A stretch of 32,110 bases of DNA, taken from assembly GCA_946414975.1 (NCBI GenBank), contig CAMKQS010000011.1, forward strand, positions 1 through 32,110. Direction: 5' to 3'. Under the pieces are notes generated by a model. That model made no database searches. It saw only the letters and a program-made list of their open reading frames with translations, and was not told the origin of the DNA. The position numbers and the translations under genes were made by a program. This DNA comes from an uncultured Caryophanales bacterium. Lineage in GTDB: Bacteria > Bacillota_I > Bacilli_A > RF39 > UBA660. Below are positions 17,165 to 25,992 of the stretch, piece by piece (within the stretch, counting starts at the first letter, position 1; each line of letters opens with the position of its first letter).

Positions 17165-18452
17165 AAAAAATACCATTTTCAGTTAATTTATAATATGGAC
17201 ATAATTCAGTTTTATAAGGCATAACCCTTTGAGCTAAAATAATTGCTTCAAACATTTTTAATGTTTTTAAATCAGATACTGATACTAGTGGCGATACTTT
17301 CCCATCTTCTTCTTTATTACCACACATCTTACTAATTTCTTCAAGAGTTTCCATATCAGAAGATAATAAATATACAATATTATTAAAACATGCTTTTAAT
17401 AGATTTGTTTGTTCTTTACCATATATATTTTCAATCTCATTAAATCCACTTACAATAATAGTAAATTTCATTCCAAAATGTTTTGAATTATTAACAATGT
17501 TTACAATATTTTTTATATAATTCATATTGTTAAAATTATCTAATATAATATTATATTTACAACTATCATTAAAGACTCTTTTAGCAAATGTAAATTGACT
17601 TATTATAAGAGATATTAATCTTTCAGATACTGTAGTCATTCCTGGAACTAAATAAATAATTGTTTTACTATTAAATAAACTATCATAATCAAAATTTGTA
17701 TCTGATAACATATTTTTTAAATCTGTTTTACTAAAAAATGATTTTATTTTCTGATTAAACACAGAAATAATGCTTCCTCTTGTTTCATTTGGCGCGCTTA
17801 AAATACCAACCAAATTTATATACGATGGATTCTTTTTATCTAAAGAATTAATAAACTTTTCATTATCTTCAACAATTTCATTTTCAATTTCCTGTATTGC
17901 ATCAAAACTTAAATCAATATCGTTTTCAAGTGCATATAATACAAGCCCCGAGAAAAAATTGATTGCTGAATTTTCCCAAAATGGATCACCAATATTATCA
18001 TTTTTTTCCCTAATTAAAGAAAAACCTAAATTTTCAATTGCTTCTTGAGCTAAATCATAGTCTTTATTTTTATATAATTTAGTAATTAAAGCAAATGGAT
18101 TAAAACTATCACCACTACGTGAATTATCAAAATTAAACACTAAAGTATTATAACCATTTTTTTCAAATTCCTCGTGTGTAAAATTATATAAATCCTTATT
18201 TAAATCAGTTACAATTACAGATTCGGTTGCTAAAAGTGATGTTTTTAATAATGGCAAAGTTACTGCTTGAGTCTTTCCACTACCACTCTCTCCAATAACT
18301 AAATTGTTATTAAACTTGCTATCAATGTAAATATTTTCCTCATCATAACACATATAAATACCTGAATTTTTAATTTTTTCATCTTTATTAACTGGTGCTA
18401 ATGGCACATATTTTTTCATGTTTTCTGTAGTTTCAAAATGTGAATTTAACAT
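17163..18452 (-). CDS. Stand-alone VirD4/TraG-like P-loop ATPase
   Basis: A 429-residue protein. NNLVIGESGSGKTQAVTLPL (about 48-67) is the Walker A region of VirD4-type coupling proteins, followed by SVIVTDLNKDLY in place of the usual DPKGEL, NPFALI, and DPFWENSAINFF, another coupling-protein signature. At the Walker B site the text reads NIILDNFNNM, so the usual DE is DN and the catalytic glutamate is missing. There is no N-terminal membrane domain and no relaxase or other conjugation gene nearby. It may be an orphan left from a conjugative element or a domesticated ATPase. AAAGGAGAG precedes the ATG. Confidence 0.75.
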   Translation of the reverse strand: MLNSHFETTENMKKYVPLAPVNKDEKIKNSGIYMCYDEENIYIDSKFNNNLVIGESGSGKTQAVTLPLLKTSLLATESVIVTDLNKDLYNFTHEEFEKNGYNTLVFNFDNSRSGDSFNPFALITKLYKNKDYDLAQEAIENLGFSLIREKNDNIGDPFWENSAINFFSGLVLYALENDIDLSFDAIQEIENEIVEDNEKFINSLDKKNPSYINLVGILSAPNETRGSIISVFNQKIKSFFSKTDLKNMLSDTNFDYDSLFNSKTIIYLVPGMTTVSERLISLIISQFTFAKRVFNDSCKYNIILDNFNNMNYIKNIVNIVNNSKHFGMKFTIIVSGFNEIENIYGKEQTNLLKACFNNIVYLLSSDMETLEEISKMCGNKEEDGKVSPLVSVSDLKTLKMFEAIILAQRVMPYKTELCPYYKLTENGIF

Positions 18453-18562
18453 ATTATCTCTCCTTTCACAATCAGTATATAATAATATTAAAATGCTTAT
18501 TTAAACAATAGTGGTATATTGATTTTTATAAATACATATTGTATATTATAAATGGTGATTAT

Positions 18563-19033
18563 ATGTTTTCAAATGAACTAATATGCGACATATTAATATA
18601 TATAAATGATAATTTAAAAAGAAAAATATCTATTCATACATTAGAAGAAAAGTTCTTTTATAATAGATATTACATAATGAAATTATTTAAAAAAGAAATT
18701 GGTTTAACAATTACTGATTATATCAATTCACTTAAAATATATAGTGCTATTAAAAGTATTGAAAGTACAAATAATAATATGTTGAATATCGCACTGACAA
18801 ATGGTTTTAATTCGTTAGAATATTTTTCAGAGATGTGCAAAAAAATAACAGGAGCATCTCCAACAACCATAAAAAACTATTTACACAACAGAAATAATAT
18901 AGATGAAGATACAAAAATAAAAATAACAAATTCAATAAATAACCTATACAACATTTCAAACATAAAAAAAGATTATCTATCTAAAAGAAAGATAAAAGAT
19001 AATCTTATTAAAAAACTTTCAATATTTAAATAA
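18563..19033 (+). CDS. AraC-family HTH protein, regulatory domain only
   Basis: About 156 residues. Residues ~12-105 form a two-HTH AraC domain: KISIHTLEEKFFYNRYYIMK, FKKEIGLTITDYINSLKI, then ALTNGFNSLEYFSEMCKKIT and GASPTTIKNYL. There is no N-terminal ligand domain; a basic, asparagine-rich tail (about 50 residues) follows. The ATG at 18563 has GGTGAT just upstream and is preferred over a TTG 24 bases earlier. It diverges from the VirD4-like gene and could regulate it through the shared ~110-bp interval. Confidence 0.8.
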   Translation: MFSNELICDILIYINDNLKRKISIHTLEEKFFYNRYYIMKLFKKEIGLTITDYINSLKIYSAIKSIESTNNNMLNIALTNGFNSLEYFSEMCKKITGASPTTIKNYLHNRNNIDEDTKIKITNSINNLYNISNIKKDYLSKRKIKDNLIKKLSIFK

Positions 19034-19034
19034 T

Positions 19035-19247
19035 CTATCTTGTAATTAATGCAGGTAGATCATTATATTTACTAACATACTGCTTATATGCACCACTACA
19101 AGAGCATACCTCTACATCATCTAAATTAGACTTTTTATATTTATTCTCTCCTGTTTCATTACTTGACTCATAATATACCTTAAAGCCAATATCTCTACCA
19201 CATTTCTCACATTTTATATTTACATCTTCAATAATTCTTTTATTCAT
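19035..19247 (-). CDS. Small zinc-ribbon-like protein
   Basis: About 70 residues. The ATG at 19247 is preceded by GCGAGGTATAGT, a good ribosome site, and is chosen over an upstream alternative. CEKCGRD near the start and VCSCSG near the end give a C-x2-C ... C-x-C pattern that could hold a metal, with a variable polar loop between. No family is recognised. Its stop codon abuts the end of the convergent AraC-type gene. Confidence 0.55.
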   Translation of the reverse strand: MNKRIIEDVNIKCEKCGRDIGFKVYYESSNETGENKYKKSNLDDVEVCSCSGAYKQYVSKYNDLPALITR

Positions 19248-19297
19248 ACTATACCTCGCTATCCTATACAACAATAGTATATCACAGCAAGATAAAA

Positions 19298-19466
19298 CTT
19301 GTAAATAATAATTAATAACAATTTTAATAGCAAAAATTCATATAAGGTATGCAATTTTGGAATACCTTATATTGTACAATAAAAACCCAGCAATTTAAAT
19401 ATTGCTGGGTTTCATAATTTCTCTTTATTCATTAAATTATATATTATTTATAGATTTTCACTTTAG
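19298..19466. repeat. Noncoding repeat block, left copy (empty-site version)
   Basis: Homologous in the same orientation to 27724-27985. Shared parts include CTTG-TAAATAAT-ATTAATAACA, a hairpin ATAAGGTAT/ATACCTTAT with TTTTGGA in the loop, the strong AAACCCAGCAAT hairpin and the following TTCATAATTTCTCTTTAT. The rest of the 19248-19608 interval shows no gene. Confidence 0.75.
19378..19412 (-). terminator. Terminator of the leftward Gre/Ham1 unit
   Basis: AAACCCAGCAAT-loop-ATTGCTGGGTTT, a perfect 12-bp stem; on the minus strand it continues TTTTTATTGT. It lies about 200 bases beyond the Gre-like gene. Confidence 0.75.
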
Positions 19467-19608
19467 CAAACAAAATGTCTCTTACAAAAATTCAAAGTAT
19501 TGAATCTACCAAATTTGAAATATTTTCATTCTATGTACTCAATAAATTAAAATTATCCTTTGTTAAATCAATTTTTTTAATTCTTTTTGTAATACTCTTT
19601 TCTCATTC

Positions 19609-20130
19609 TTATTTTATCTTTTTCTTTGTAGAATCATTTTCAATTTGTATTTTTACTTTCTCTAAAATTCTTACAGAAAACTGTCTATCGCCAACTTTAT
19701 AACTACTATTTTCTCCAATCTTCTTTTTATATACTGATGCACCTAATGGACTATTAATAGATATTTCACTAATTTCAGCTTTTATATCACCCGTATATCC
19801 TACTAATTTCATTAACATTTCTTTAGATTCATTACTAGATACTGAAATAGCTATGTTTATAACATCACCTATATCTACTATCATGTCATCATTACTGTTT
19901 TCAACTATCTTTATATGTTTTAATTGTTCTCTCATATCCGATAATTTACTCATTAATCCTCTTTCTTCCATTTCAGTTTGATATAAGGTTGGATTATCAT
20001 GCCATCCATCTCCTTGAAATATTGCAACTTCACCTTTAAAATGTCTTATTTTATTTAATTGTTGTTCCACTTTTAAAATTTCTTCCAAATATTTATCATA
20101 TCCTACTTTATCCATTTTTAATTCTTCCAT
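19609..20130 (-). CDS. GreA/GreB-family transcription factor homologue
   Basis: A 173-residue protein. The N-terminal half is a coiled coil with GEVAIFQGDGWHDNPTLYQT at the tip, where GreA has GDLSENAEY; the acidic tip residues are partly changed. The C-terminal half carries the Gre FKBP-like domain, with VGYTGD and the diagnostic ISINSPLGASVYKKKIGE. Gre factors enter the RNA polymerase secondary channel and stimulate cleavage of backtracked RNA. The altered tip means the activity may differ (Gfh-like inhibitors are known). A housekeeping greA is expected elsewhere. It lies 21 bp downstream of the Ham1-like gene. Confidence 0.8.
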   Translation of the reverse strand: MEELKMDKVGYDKYLEEILKVEQQLNKIRHFKGEVAIFQGDGWHDNPTLYQTEMEERGLMSKLSDMREQLKHIKIVENSNDDMIVDIGDVINIAISVSSNESKEMLMKLVGYTGDIKAEISEISINSPLGASVYKKKIGENSSYKVGDRQFSVRILEKVKIQIENDSTKKKIK

Positions 20131-20151
20131 ATTATACCCCCATATTAAAGA

Positions 20152-20748
20152 CTAATTAATTTCATCCTTATACTTTTCTGAATACCATTTTGCAAATTGA
20201 TCTTTTGCATCACCCCAATAGGATGCTTCTTTTTCATAATCAATATCTCTTAGCTCACTTAAAGTCTGTGTTTCACCATCTGGTATATAAAATTTATCAT
20301 GCCATCTTCCTCTTTTTCCTCTAGATTCCATAGAAATAGTGCCAGTTCCTCCACCTGTAAACACTATTGGTTCTTTGCCTGGTTCACAATATGCAAAACA
20401 ATGTTCAAGTCTTGCTTTCCTATTTTTTTCATTCTTAAATAATTCCAAAAATTTTTCAACACCAATTTGTTTATCAAAATAATGATTATATGGTCCAGGA
20501 AGTCCTCCAAGAGCATCAACATACAGTCCTGAATCAGATTTTAAAACTGCATATCCTAATTTGTCTGCCGCATATTTTGCACTAAATGATGCAACCTCTG
20601 CACATGTTTCTGCCTGAATTTCTAAAATTTCAAAATCAGGATTAACTATTTCTAAATTAAATCCATACTTCTTTCCAAAAAATTCATTTGCTTCTTCCAC
20701 CTTATGTGGGTTTGTTGTTAAATAAATTAATTTTTTCATATTAACCAT
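20152..20748 (-). CDS. Ham1/RdgB-like non-canonical purine NTP pyrophosphatase
   Basis: A 198-residue protein. IYLTTNPHKVEEANEFF is the substrate-binding start of the family (TxNxxK); SDSGLYVDALGGLPGPYNHY matches the DSGL-x-VDAL-x-x-x-PG motif with the catalytic aspartate; TGGGTGTI follows. The C-terminus lacks the usual SHR segment and reads GDAKDQFAKWY, so substrate choice may be atypical. Canonical members hydrolyse ITP, dITP and XTP to monophosphates. AAAGGA precedes the ATG. It shares a message with the Gre-like gene. Confidence 0.85.
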   Translation of the reverse strand: MVNMKKLIYLTTNPHKVEEANEFFGKKYGFNLEIVNPDFEILEIQAETCAEVASFSAKYAADKLGYAVLKSDSGLYVDALGGLPGPYNHYFDKQIGVEKFLELFKNEKNRKARLEHCFAYCEPGKEPIVFTGGGTGTISMESRGKRGRWHDKFYIPDGETQTLSELRDIDYEKEASYWGDAKDQFAKWYSEKYKDEIN

Positions 20749-20818
20749 CCATTCCTTTCACTCCTAATTTATTCTATAAATAAAGTTCGTGTAAACTTTA
20801 TATCATAATTATAACATA

Positions 20819-21412
20819 TTATCTAATATATTTTTTACTTTTTGAATAAGGAATTTCATCATCAGTTATGCCCCAAGAGTTCAAAAAAAATTTTTCCCAT
20901 ATCAAATCATACGGCGATTCATCAAAATGCTTGGTAAGTTTACTAAAATCAAAATACGGTAAAATTTCTAATGGATTAATTGTATTTTCCTCTCCTGAAT
21001 GTGATGTATTGCTCGTTCTAACTTCAAAATGTAAATGTGGAATTCTAGAACCACCAGAACAACCACTTAACCCTATAATCTGTCCTTGATTAATTATATC
21101 TCCTTGATTTACTAAAACTTCTCTTAGATGTGCATAAATTAGTCTTTTCCCATTGCTATCAAGCACTTCAACTTTGTTTCCATATCTTTCATTCCATTTA
21201 GCCACACCACTTACAATTTTTTCATCTAAACCTGCTGCAACCACTTCTCCACTGATTGAAGCTCTGACTGGTGTCAAAGTCCTAGTTGTAATGTCAAAAC
21301 CTGAATGAAATCTTGGTTTTCCCAATATCATATGTATAGGTCTCAATCCATATTTATCATGTTCAATTAATATATATTTAGGTTTAACAGGCCATTCATA
21401 TTTTTCTTTCAT
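20819..21412 (-). CDS. M23-family (LytM-like) metallopeptidase
   Basis: About 197 residues; the ATG at 21412 has AGGAGA eight bases upstream, preferred over an earlier start that overlaps the HAD gene. Zinc motifs are present: HSGFD (H-x3-D) and HLHFEV, with GNKVEVLD and AHLREVLVNQGD between. M23 enzymes usually cut peptidoglycan cross-bridges, but there is no signal peptide or membrane segment here, so it may act inside the cell or on another substrate. It directly follows the HAD remnant (10 bp), placing it in the biosynthetic operon. Confidence 0.85.
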   Translation of the reverse strand: MKEKYEWPVKPKYILIEHDKYGLRPIHMILGKPRFHSGFDITTRTLTPVRASISGEVVAAGLDEKIVSGVAKWNERYGNKVEVLDSNGKRLIYAHLREVLVNQGDIINQGQIIGLSGCSGGSRIPHLHFEVRTSNTSHSGEENTINPLEILPYFDFSKLTKHFDESPYDLIWEKFFLNSWGITDDEIPYSKSKKYIR

Positions 21413-21422
21413 AATTTTTCTC

Positions 21423-22001
21423 CTATCTATTAATATATTTTTTAATTTCTTCAAAGTCTTTAATTCTATACATATTTGGCACAATGATTCTATCTTCATT
21501 GTATGAATGATTAATTAATAATCCAATTTTTCCAGTATTTATAACGCTCAAACAATTACTATAAGAATCGTCTATCAAATATGATATATTGTGTTGTTTA
21601 CAGAATTCACCTTTATTATTTATTTGAATACAAATTTTATCATAAGGAATCTTATTAATAGTAAGCATATTTATAATCTTTTTTTCCAAATCAACGTAAT
21701 CCAAGTTAGATTTTGCTGGAACAAGCCAAATACTATACTTTAGACTTTTGAGATAGCTTAAAGTGTTGCTTACACCACTTTTTATTGAAGAATTAAAAGT
21801 TAAATCATCTCTATATATTTTCCAAAATTCGACAGTATCTTCATCTGTTCAATTATAAATATTTTCTGGCAAATATAAATGTTTATCAGCCGATTTCATA
21901 TTATTAGAATTCTTTCTATTAAAATTATCTGCTTTTTTCATTAAATTGGGCCATACATCAACAATAGTATCGGCTATATCTACTCCTATTATTTTTTTCA
22001 T
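21423..22001 (-). pseudogene. HAD-like phosphatase/nucleotidase gene with in-frame TGA
   Basis: Reading from the ATG at 22001 gives 192 codons in one frame, starting MKKIIGVDIADTIVDVWP, which resembles motif I of HAD phosphatases (DxDxT, here D-I-A-D-T). LKYSIWLVPAKS could be the motif II region and ISYLIDDSYSNC motif IV. A TGA at 21849-21851 interrupts it after LPENIYN; the frame then continues TDEDTVEFWKIYRDDL without other stops. A single TGG-to-TGA change would explain this. The distal part could still be made by re-initiation. It lies 7 bp from the U32 gene. Confidence 0.65.
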
Positions 22002-22008
22002 ATATTTA

Positions 22009-23166
22009 TTACATCTTCATCTGATCATATTTATTATATAAAAGTTTTAAATAATCATATACTTCATTATTTTTTACAATAGCAAGTTCTGCAATTCTTT
22101 TACAATAATTACACTTATCACATTTATTTGTACATTTATTTTTAACAAAAAATTCTATAAAGCCATCTAATTTTTTATTATCTATATAAATATGTCTTTC
22201 ACATTCTCTTGGCTGCCCTAGACCTCTTACTCGTCTAATCTCATCATAAATATCTTTTCTTGTTGATACTTCGTTCTTTTCAAAATTTAAAATATTTTTT
22301 GTATAACAACCATGTCCTTGAATAAGATCCAATAAATTTCCTTCATATTTTCTCTCAGTATATGCTTTTACTCTTTTTACTAATTCGATTGTTGGAAAAT
22401 CTCTTTCTGTGATTTTAAAATGCTCTATGCCTATTTTCTCATAATATTTTATATCTTCTGGTCTAACCCAAGGAGATTTTATATATTCCTCCAAGTTTTC
22501 AAGTTCTTTCTTTTGACAATAAAATAAACTCCAATCTTCATAATAACTTTTTTTATCACTTTTAATAGAAGCATGCGATAAAGCATTTGTATGTGTATAT
22601 ATCATTGGACAATTTTTTAGGCAACTATTAGTGGCTAATATTTCAATTTTAGCCTTTTTTAAATTTTCTACCATATATTTCAAAGCATTAAAATCCCTAT
22701 TTATTTTCACAAAATCAACACAGATATAATCTGCACCCATATCTTCCCAATATTTCGCTTTTTCATATGAATCTATACAAGCAAAAGTTGAAATTCTAAC
22801 TGTAAAATCATTTGGAAAATATTTTTTTACAAATTGAAGAATATATGGATTAGTTACTGTTAAAGCATTAACACCAACATCCCTCAAATAACTTAAAAAT
22901 TCTTTAAATCTATTTTGCCATTTAACATCTTGTTCATCATTTGATAAGCAACTTCCATTCAACAAATAATTAAATTTTATCCCAGCTTTCCTTGCTTTTT
23001 TTATATGATTTTCAAATTTTTCTTTTTCGACATCTGCTAATGTATTATCTGGCCTACCACCGCCTATAAAATCATTTTTTAATTTTCCATATATTTCATA
23101 TACTGGATAGTCCCTTATCTGATCTATTAAACTATCATCAAAATTAGTTGCTAATGATATTTTCAT
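22009..23166 (-). CDS. Peptidase-U32-like Fe-S protein
   Basis: A 385-residue protein with AGGAGGTGA before the ATG. It has the U32 TIM-barrel order: KISLATNFDDSLIDQI, GVNALTVTNPYILQFVKKYF, RISTFACIDSYEKAKYWE, DMGADYICVDFVKINRD. Cysteines in NSCLKNCPMIYTHTN and FYC, and a C-terminal KCTNKCDKCNYC group, could bind Fe-S clusters as in U32 members such as UbiU/UbiV and RlhA, which hydroxylate substrates. Protease activity is not implied. Located 56 bp after the aminotransferase gene in a small-molecule-like operon, it may be an oxygen-independent hydroxylase; that role is inference. Confidence 0.75.
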   Translation of the reverse strand: MKISLATNFDDSLIDQIRDYPVYEIYGKLKNDFIGGGRPDNTLADVEKEKFENHIKKARKAGIKFNYLLNGSCLSNDEQDVKWQNRFKEFLSYLRDVGVNALTVTNPYILQFVKKYFPNDFTVRISTFACIDSYEKAKYWEDMGADYICVDFVKINRDFNALKYMVENLKKAKIEILATNSCLKNCPMIYTHTNALSHASIKSDKKSYYEDWSLFYCQKKELENLEEYIKSPWVRPEDIKYYEKIGIEHFKITERDFPTIELVKRVKAYTERKYEGNLLDLIQGHGCYTKNILNFEKNEVSTRKDIYDEIRRVRGLGQPRECERHIYIDNKKLDGFIEFFVKNKCTNKCDKCNYCKRIAELAIVKNNEVYDYLKLLYNKYDQMKM

Positions 23167-23222
23167 AAACTCACCTCCTATTATATTTGGTAGTATGTAA
23201 TGTAGGTATCAAACAATAAAAT

Positions 23223-24314
23223 TTATTCATCCTCATATTCTCCCAAAATATAATTATTATCTTTTAGTATTTTATTAATTCCCTTTAAAAATTTTATATT
23301 AGTATTTCTATCTTGAATAGCAATTCTAATATGCAAATTATTGCATTTATCATAAACAGGTACTATTGATATATCATTTTTTTCCAACTCATTCAGAAAA
23401 TTTTTATTAAATATAGTTCTTGTAAAAATAGTATTAGAATAACTTTTTATAACCTTTATACCAATCTTTTCTAATTTTCTTATAAGAAATTCTTTTTCTT
23501 TTAAAATTTCATTAATATTTTGTAAAACATATGTTTCTGTATTATTTAACATTATTTTTGCAATCAAACAAGAAATACCAGAATACTCATTGGTTGTAAT
23601 ATTTTCTAAATATTTTTCTTTAAATTTAGTAGAACAAGCTAAATAACCTATTCTTAAATTAGCTAATCCATATGCCTTTGAAAATGATCTAACAACAAAT
23701 AAATTGTCCGGCAATTTTGGAATTATTTCTAATATACCTTTATGTTTTGAGAATTCTATACCTGACTCATCGATTACTATTGGTATTTTTAACAAATTTG
23801 ATAATTTAAATAACTTTTTTGGTTCTATAAATTTTCCTGTGGGATTATTTGGATTGCAAATATATATCATCCTTGTTCTTTTATCTATTGAATTTATAAT
23901 ATTATCTATATCCAAATCATATTTATGAGTATAAACCCTTTTTGTAATACTACCAAAAGAAGTTACTGCATACTCAACTTGATCAAAAGAATAAAACGAA
24001 GTAACTAAATTTCCCTTTTTTTTAAAAAGAATTTTTGTTATATTCTGCAATAATCCGTTCGCTCCAGAACCTATTATAATTTCACTTTTAGTCTTTATCT
24101 TAGATTTTATTAAATCTTCACATTCTCTTATATTAGCTGCTAATGGGTATTTATCAAAATCTGATACTGAAATGTCAATATTAGGATAGGAAGATAAATA
24201 TCTTCCTGATAAAGTCATATCTATTTGCTTTGATTCAATTTTGGAATAATCATTTAAATAATTCCTTTCAGATAACTTATAAAGTTTCTTTCTGCACCAA
24301 AATCGTGTAAACAT
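23223..24314 (-). CDS. HisC/CobD-like class I/II aminotransferase (PLP enzyme)
   Basis: About 363 residues. GGAGG eight bases before the ATG at 24314 fixes the start, leaving a 38-bp overlap with the fusion gene. Fold-type I PLP motifs are present: EIIIGSGANGLLQNI, ICNPNNPTGKFIEP, VIDESGIEF and the lysine-bearing RSFSKAYGLANLRIGYLA. Closest in style to histidinol-phosphate aminotransferase and threonine-phosphate decarboxylase (CobD). No histidine or cobalamin genes are nearby, so it probably acts on the product of the neighbouring kinases and methyltransferases. Confidence 0.85.
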   Translation of the reverse strand: MFTRFWCRKKLYKLSERNYLNDYSKIESKQIDMTLSGRYLSSYPNIDISVSDFDKYPLAANIRECEDLIKSKIKTKSEIIIGSGANGLLQNITKILFKKKGNLVTSFYSFDQVEYAVTSFGSITKRVYTHKYDLDIDNIINSIDKRTRMIYICNPNNPTGKFIEPKKLFKLSNLLKIPIVIDESGIEFSKHKGILEIIPKLPDNLFVVRSFSKAYGLANLRIGYLACSTKFKEKYLENITTNEYSGISCLIAKIMLNNTETYVLQNINEILKEKEFLIRKLEKIGIKVIKSYSNTIFTRTIFNKNFLNELEKNDISIVPVYDKCNNLHIRIAIQDRNTNIKFLKGINKILKDNNYILGEYEDE

Positions 24315-25992
24315 TTCTTTTTCCTCCACCAACATCAGTTATATGCTCATCAATAATTTTAATTATTTTTAAATTACTTCCCAACAAAATATCATCTATT
24401 TGTTTTTTTGATAACAGCACCATTGACGGTCTATCTTTTATTTTATATAAATTAGGCCCATATTCAATTAAATCATCTGTTATAATATCATCCGTAAATA
24501 AGGATAAAATTATATTACCGTTTAAATTTGTAATTCTACTTATCTCCTTTATGGATTTTTTAAATTCGCTTATTGTAACGGCATTATGTAAGACACCTAT
24601 TGATAATACTAAGTCATACGAATTATCTTTTACAGGAATCTTATCCATACTACAGTTAATAAAATTAATTTTTTGTGAGTTTACATCTGCTATCATTTCA
24701 GAATATTTATCAACAGCTAGTACATTAGAACCTTTTTCTTTGAGATATCTTGTATATCTCCCACCACCACATCCTATATCAATGCAATTTTTATTTTTCA
24801 AATCAAAACTATCTAACACATCTGTAATATATTTTGAAGGCTCTTTATTAAAAAATAATTTGTTTATATTGCTATCTTGCCAAAACACTTTTTTTTCTCT
24901 TTTTTCTTTTATTTGATACATACTATTACATATTGATGATTCAATTATATTTAAAAATAATTTTTGCATCTTTTGTTTACATTTTCTTTTTTGAATTGAA
25001 TTTTTTACAATAACAAAATATGCAGGGCCAACAGATGAAAGAGCCAAAAATTCACAATCATTATTTTCATATAAACATCTTAATTTATTTCCTAATTCAA
25101 CTAAACCATCATATACAAAAGAACAATTTTCATTGCTACCCATATTGAATCTATACTGATACACAACTTCAGCCAATTCCCTTATGCTACCATTAGCCAT
25201 ATCCGGAAGAGCTTTGTGAAGCAAATTGTAAGCTATTTTTTCTGCATACTTATCTCCAGTATCTTTAAATTTCCATAAATTCTTTTCTTCTAATTCCATT
25301 AAAATTTTTGCATCTTTTTGTATAAAATCTTTAGGAACTCCAATCAACACTTCTCCATCATACCTCATTTTAGCAATAGTTGTTGATTTTCCTGCTATGA
25401 TAATAATTCCTTCCTCTGTCAATCCATTAGTTGCACCTCCACCAATACATTGGACAACTTTCAAATTATCAATATCATCATCACTTATTTCTTCACCATG
25501 ATTTGCAGCCAAATATTTTATTAAATCTTGATTACTTATGGGACATCCGTATAATTCATTTATAGCTGCAGCTACAGAACTTATTGTCGAACTACTTGAT
25601 CCAAAACCACAGTGTTTAGGAATATTATTATCATTTACATCTATTTCTAACGATGGCGATAAATCTAATGCTTCACACATTAATAAATATGCATGTTTGA
25701 CTAATACTTTTCTTTTAGTATTATTTGAAATAATTATTTTCCCTCCTGTTTCTTCTAAAACTTTTATTTTTACATTAATAAATTGCTTTAACGATATTAC
25801 AACTTCACCTGGGGTAAAAACCATATCTGAATTATATACAACAGCTGCCGGATTAATTGCCATAGCATCCAACCTACATGGATAATTTATATCAATATAA
25901 TCTGATACTAATTTAGGAATTTCTTTTATTTTAAATGAATTAAAAACATGTCCTGCCTTTATTATTGGAAATGTTTTTTCCACTTTACTCAC
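24277..25992 (-). CDS. GHMP kinase-methyltransferase fusion protein
   Basis: A 571-residue protein joining two enzymes. Residues 1 to ~335 form a GHMP-superfamily kinase: PKHCGFGSSSSTISSVAAAI (125-144) is the phosphate-binding motif, QCIGGGATNGL and LSSVGPAYFVIV are later elements. The pattern recalls beta-RFAP synthase and pantoate-kinase-like members more than homoserine kinase. After a basic helix, residues ~385-571 form a class I SAM methyltransferase: NCIDIGCGGGRYTRYLKEKG (402-421), VLAVDKY and SYDLVLSIGVLHNA. It overlaps the upstream methyltransferase gene by 8 bp. I do not know this fusion; it suggests successive phosphoryl or ribosyl transfer and methylation of one small molecule. Confidence 0.75.
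   Translation of the reverse strand: MSKVEKTFPIIKAGHVFNSFKIKEIPKLVSDYIDINYPCRLDAMAINPAAVVYNSDMVFTPGEVVISLKQFINVKIKVLEETGGKIIISNNTKRKVLVKHAYLLMCEALDLSPSLEIDVNDNNIPKHCGFGSSSSTISSVAAAINELYGCPISNQDLIKYLAANHGEEISDDDIDNLKVVQCIGGGATNGLTEEGIIIIAGKSTTIAKMRYDGEVLIGVPKDFIQKDAKILMELEEKNLWKFKDTGDKYAEKIAYNLLHKALPDMANGSIRELAEVVYQYRFNMGSNENCSFVYDGLVELGNKLRCLYENNDCEFLALSSVGPAYFVIVKNSIQKRKCKQKMQKLFLNIIESSICNSMYQIKEKREKKVFWQDSNINKLFFNKEPSKYITDVLDSFDLKNKNCIDIGCGGGRYTRYLKEKGSNVLAVDKYSEMIADVNSQKINFINCSMDKIPVKDNSYDLVLSIGVLHNAVTISEFKKSIKEISRITNLNGNIILSLFTDDIITDDLIEYGPNLYKIKDRPSMVLLSKKQIDDILLGSNLKIIKIIDEHITDVGGGKRNVYTILVQKETL

Noticed and set aside
19475..19702. Plus-strand 75-codon frame
   Set aside because: No ribosome site, overlaps the end of the Gre-like gene antisense, and is low-complexity hydrophobic.
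21849..21851. TGA as tryptophan (Mollicute code 4)
   Set aside because: Genes at 13979 and 26629 end at TGA in the expected place, one with an ATGA overlap, and tryptophans are encoded by TGG; one internal TGA is better explained by mutation.
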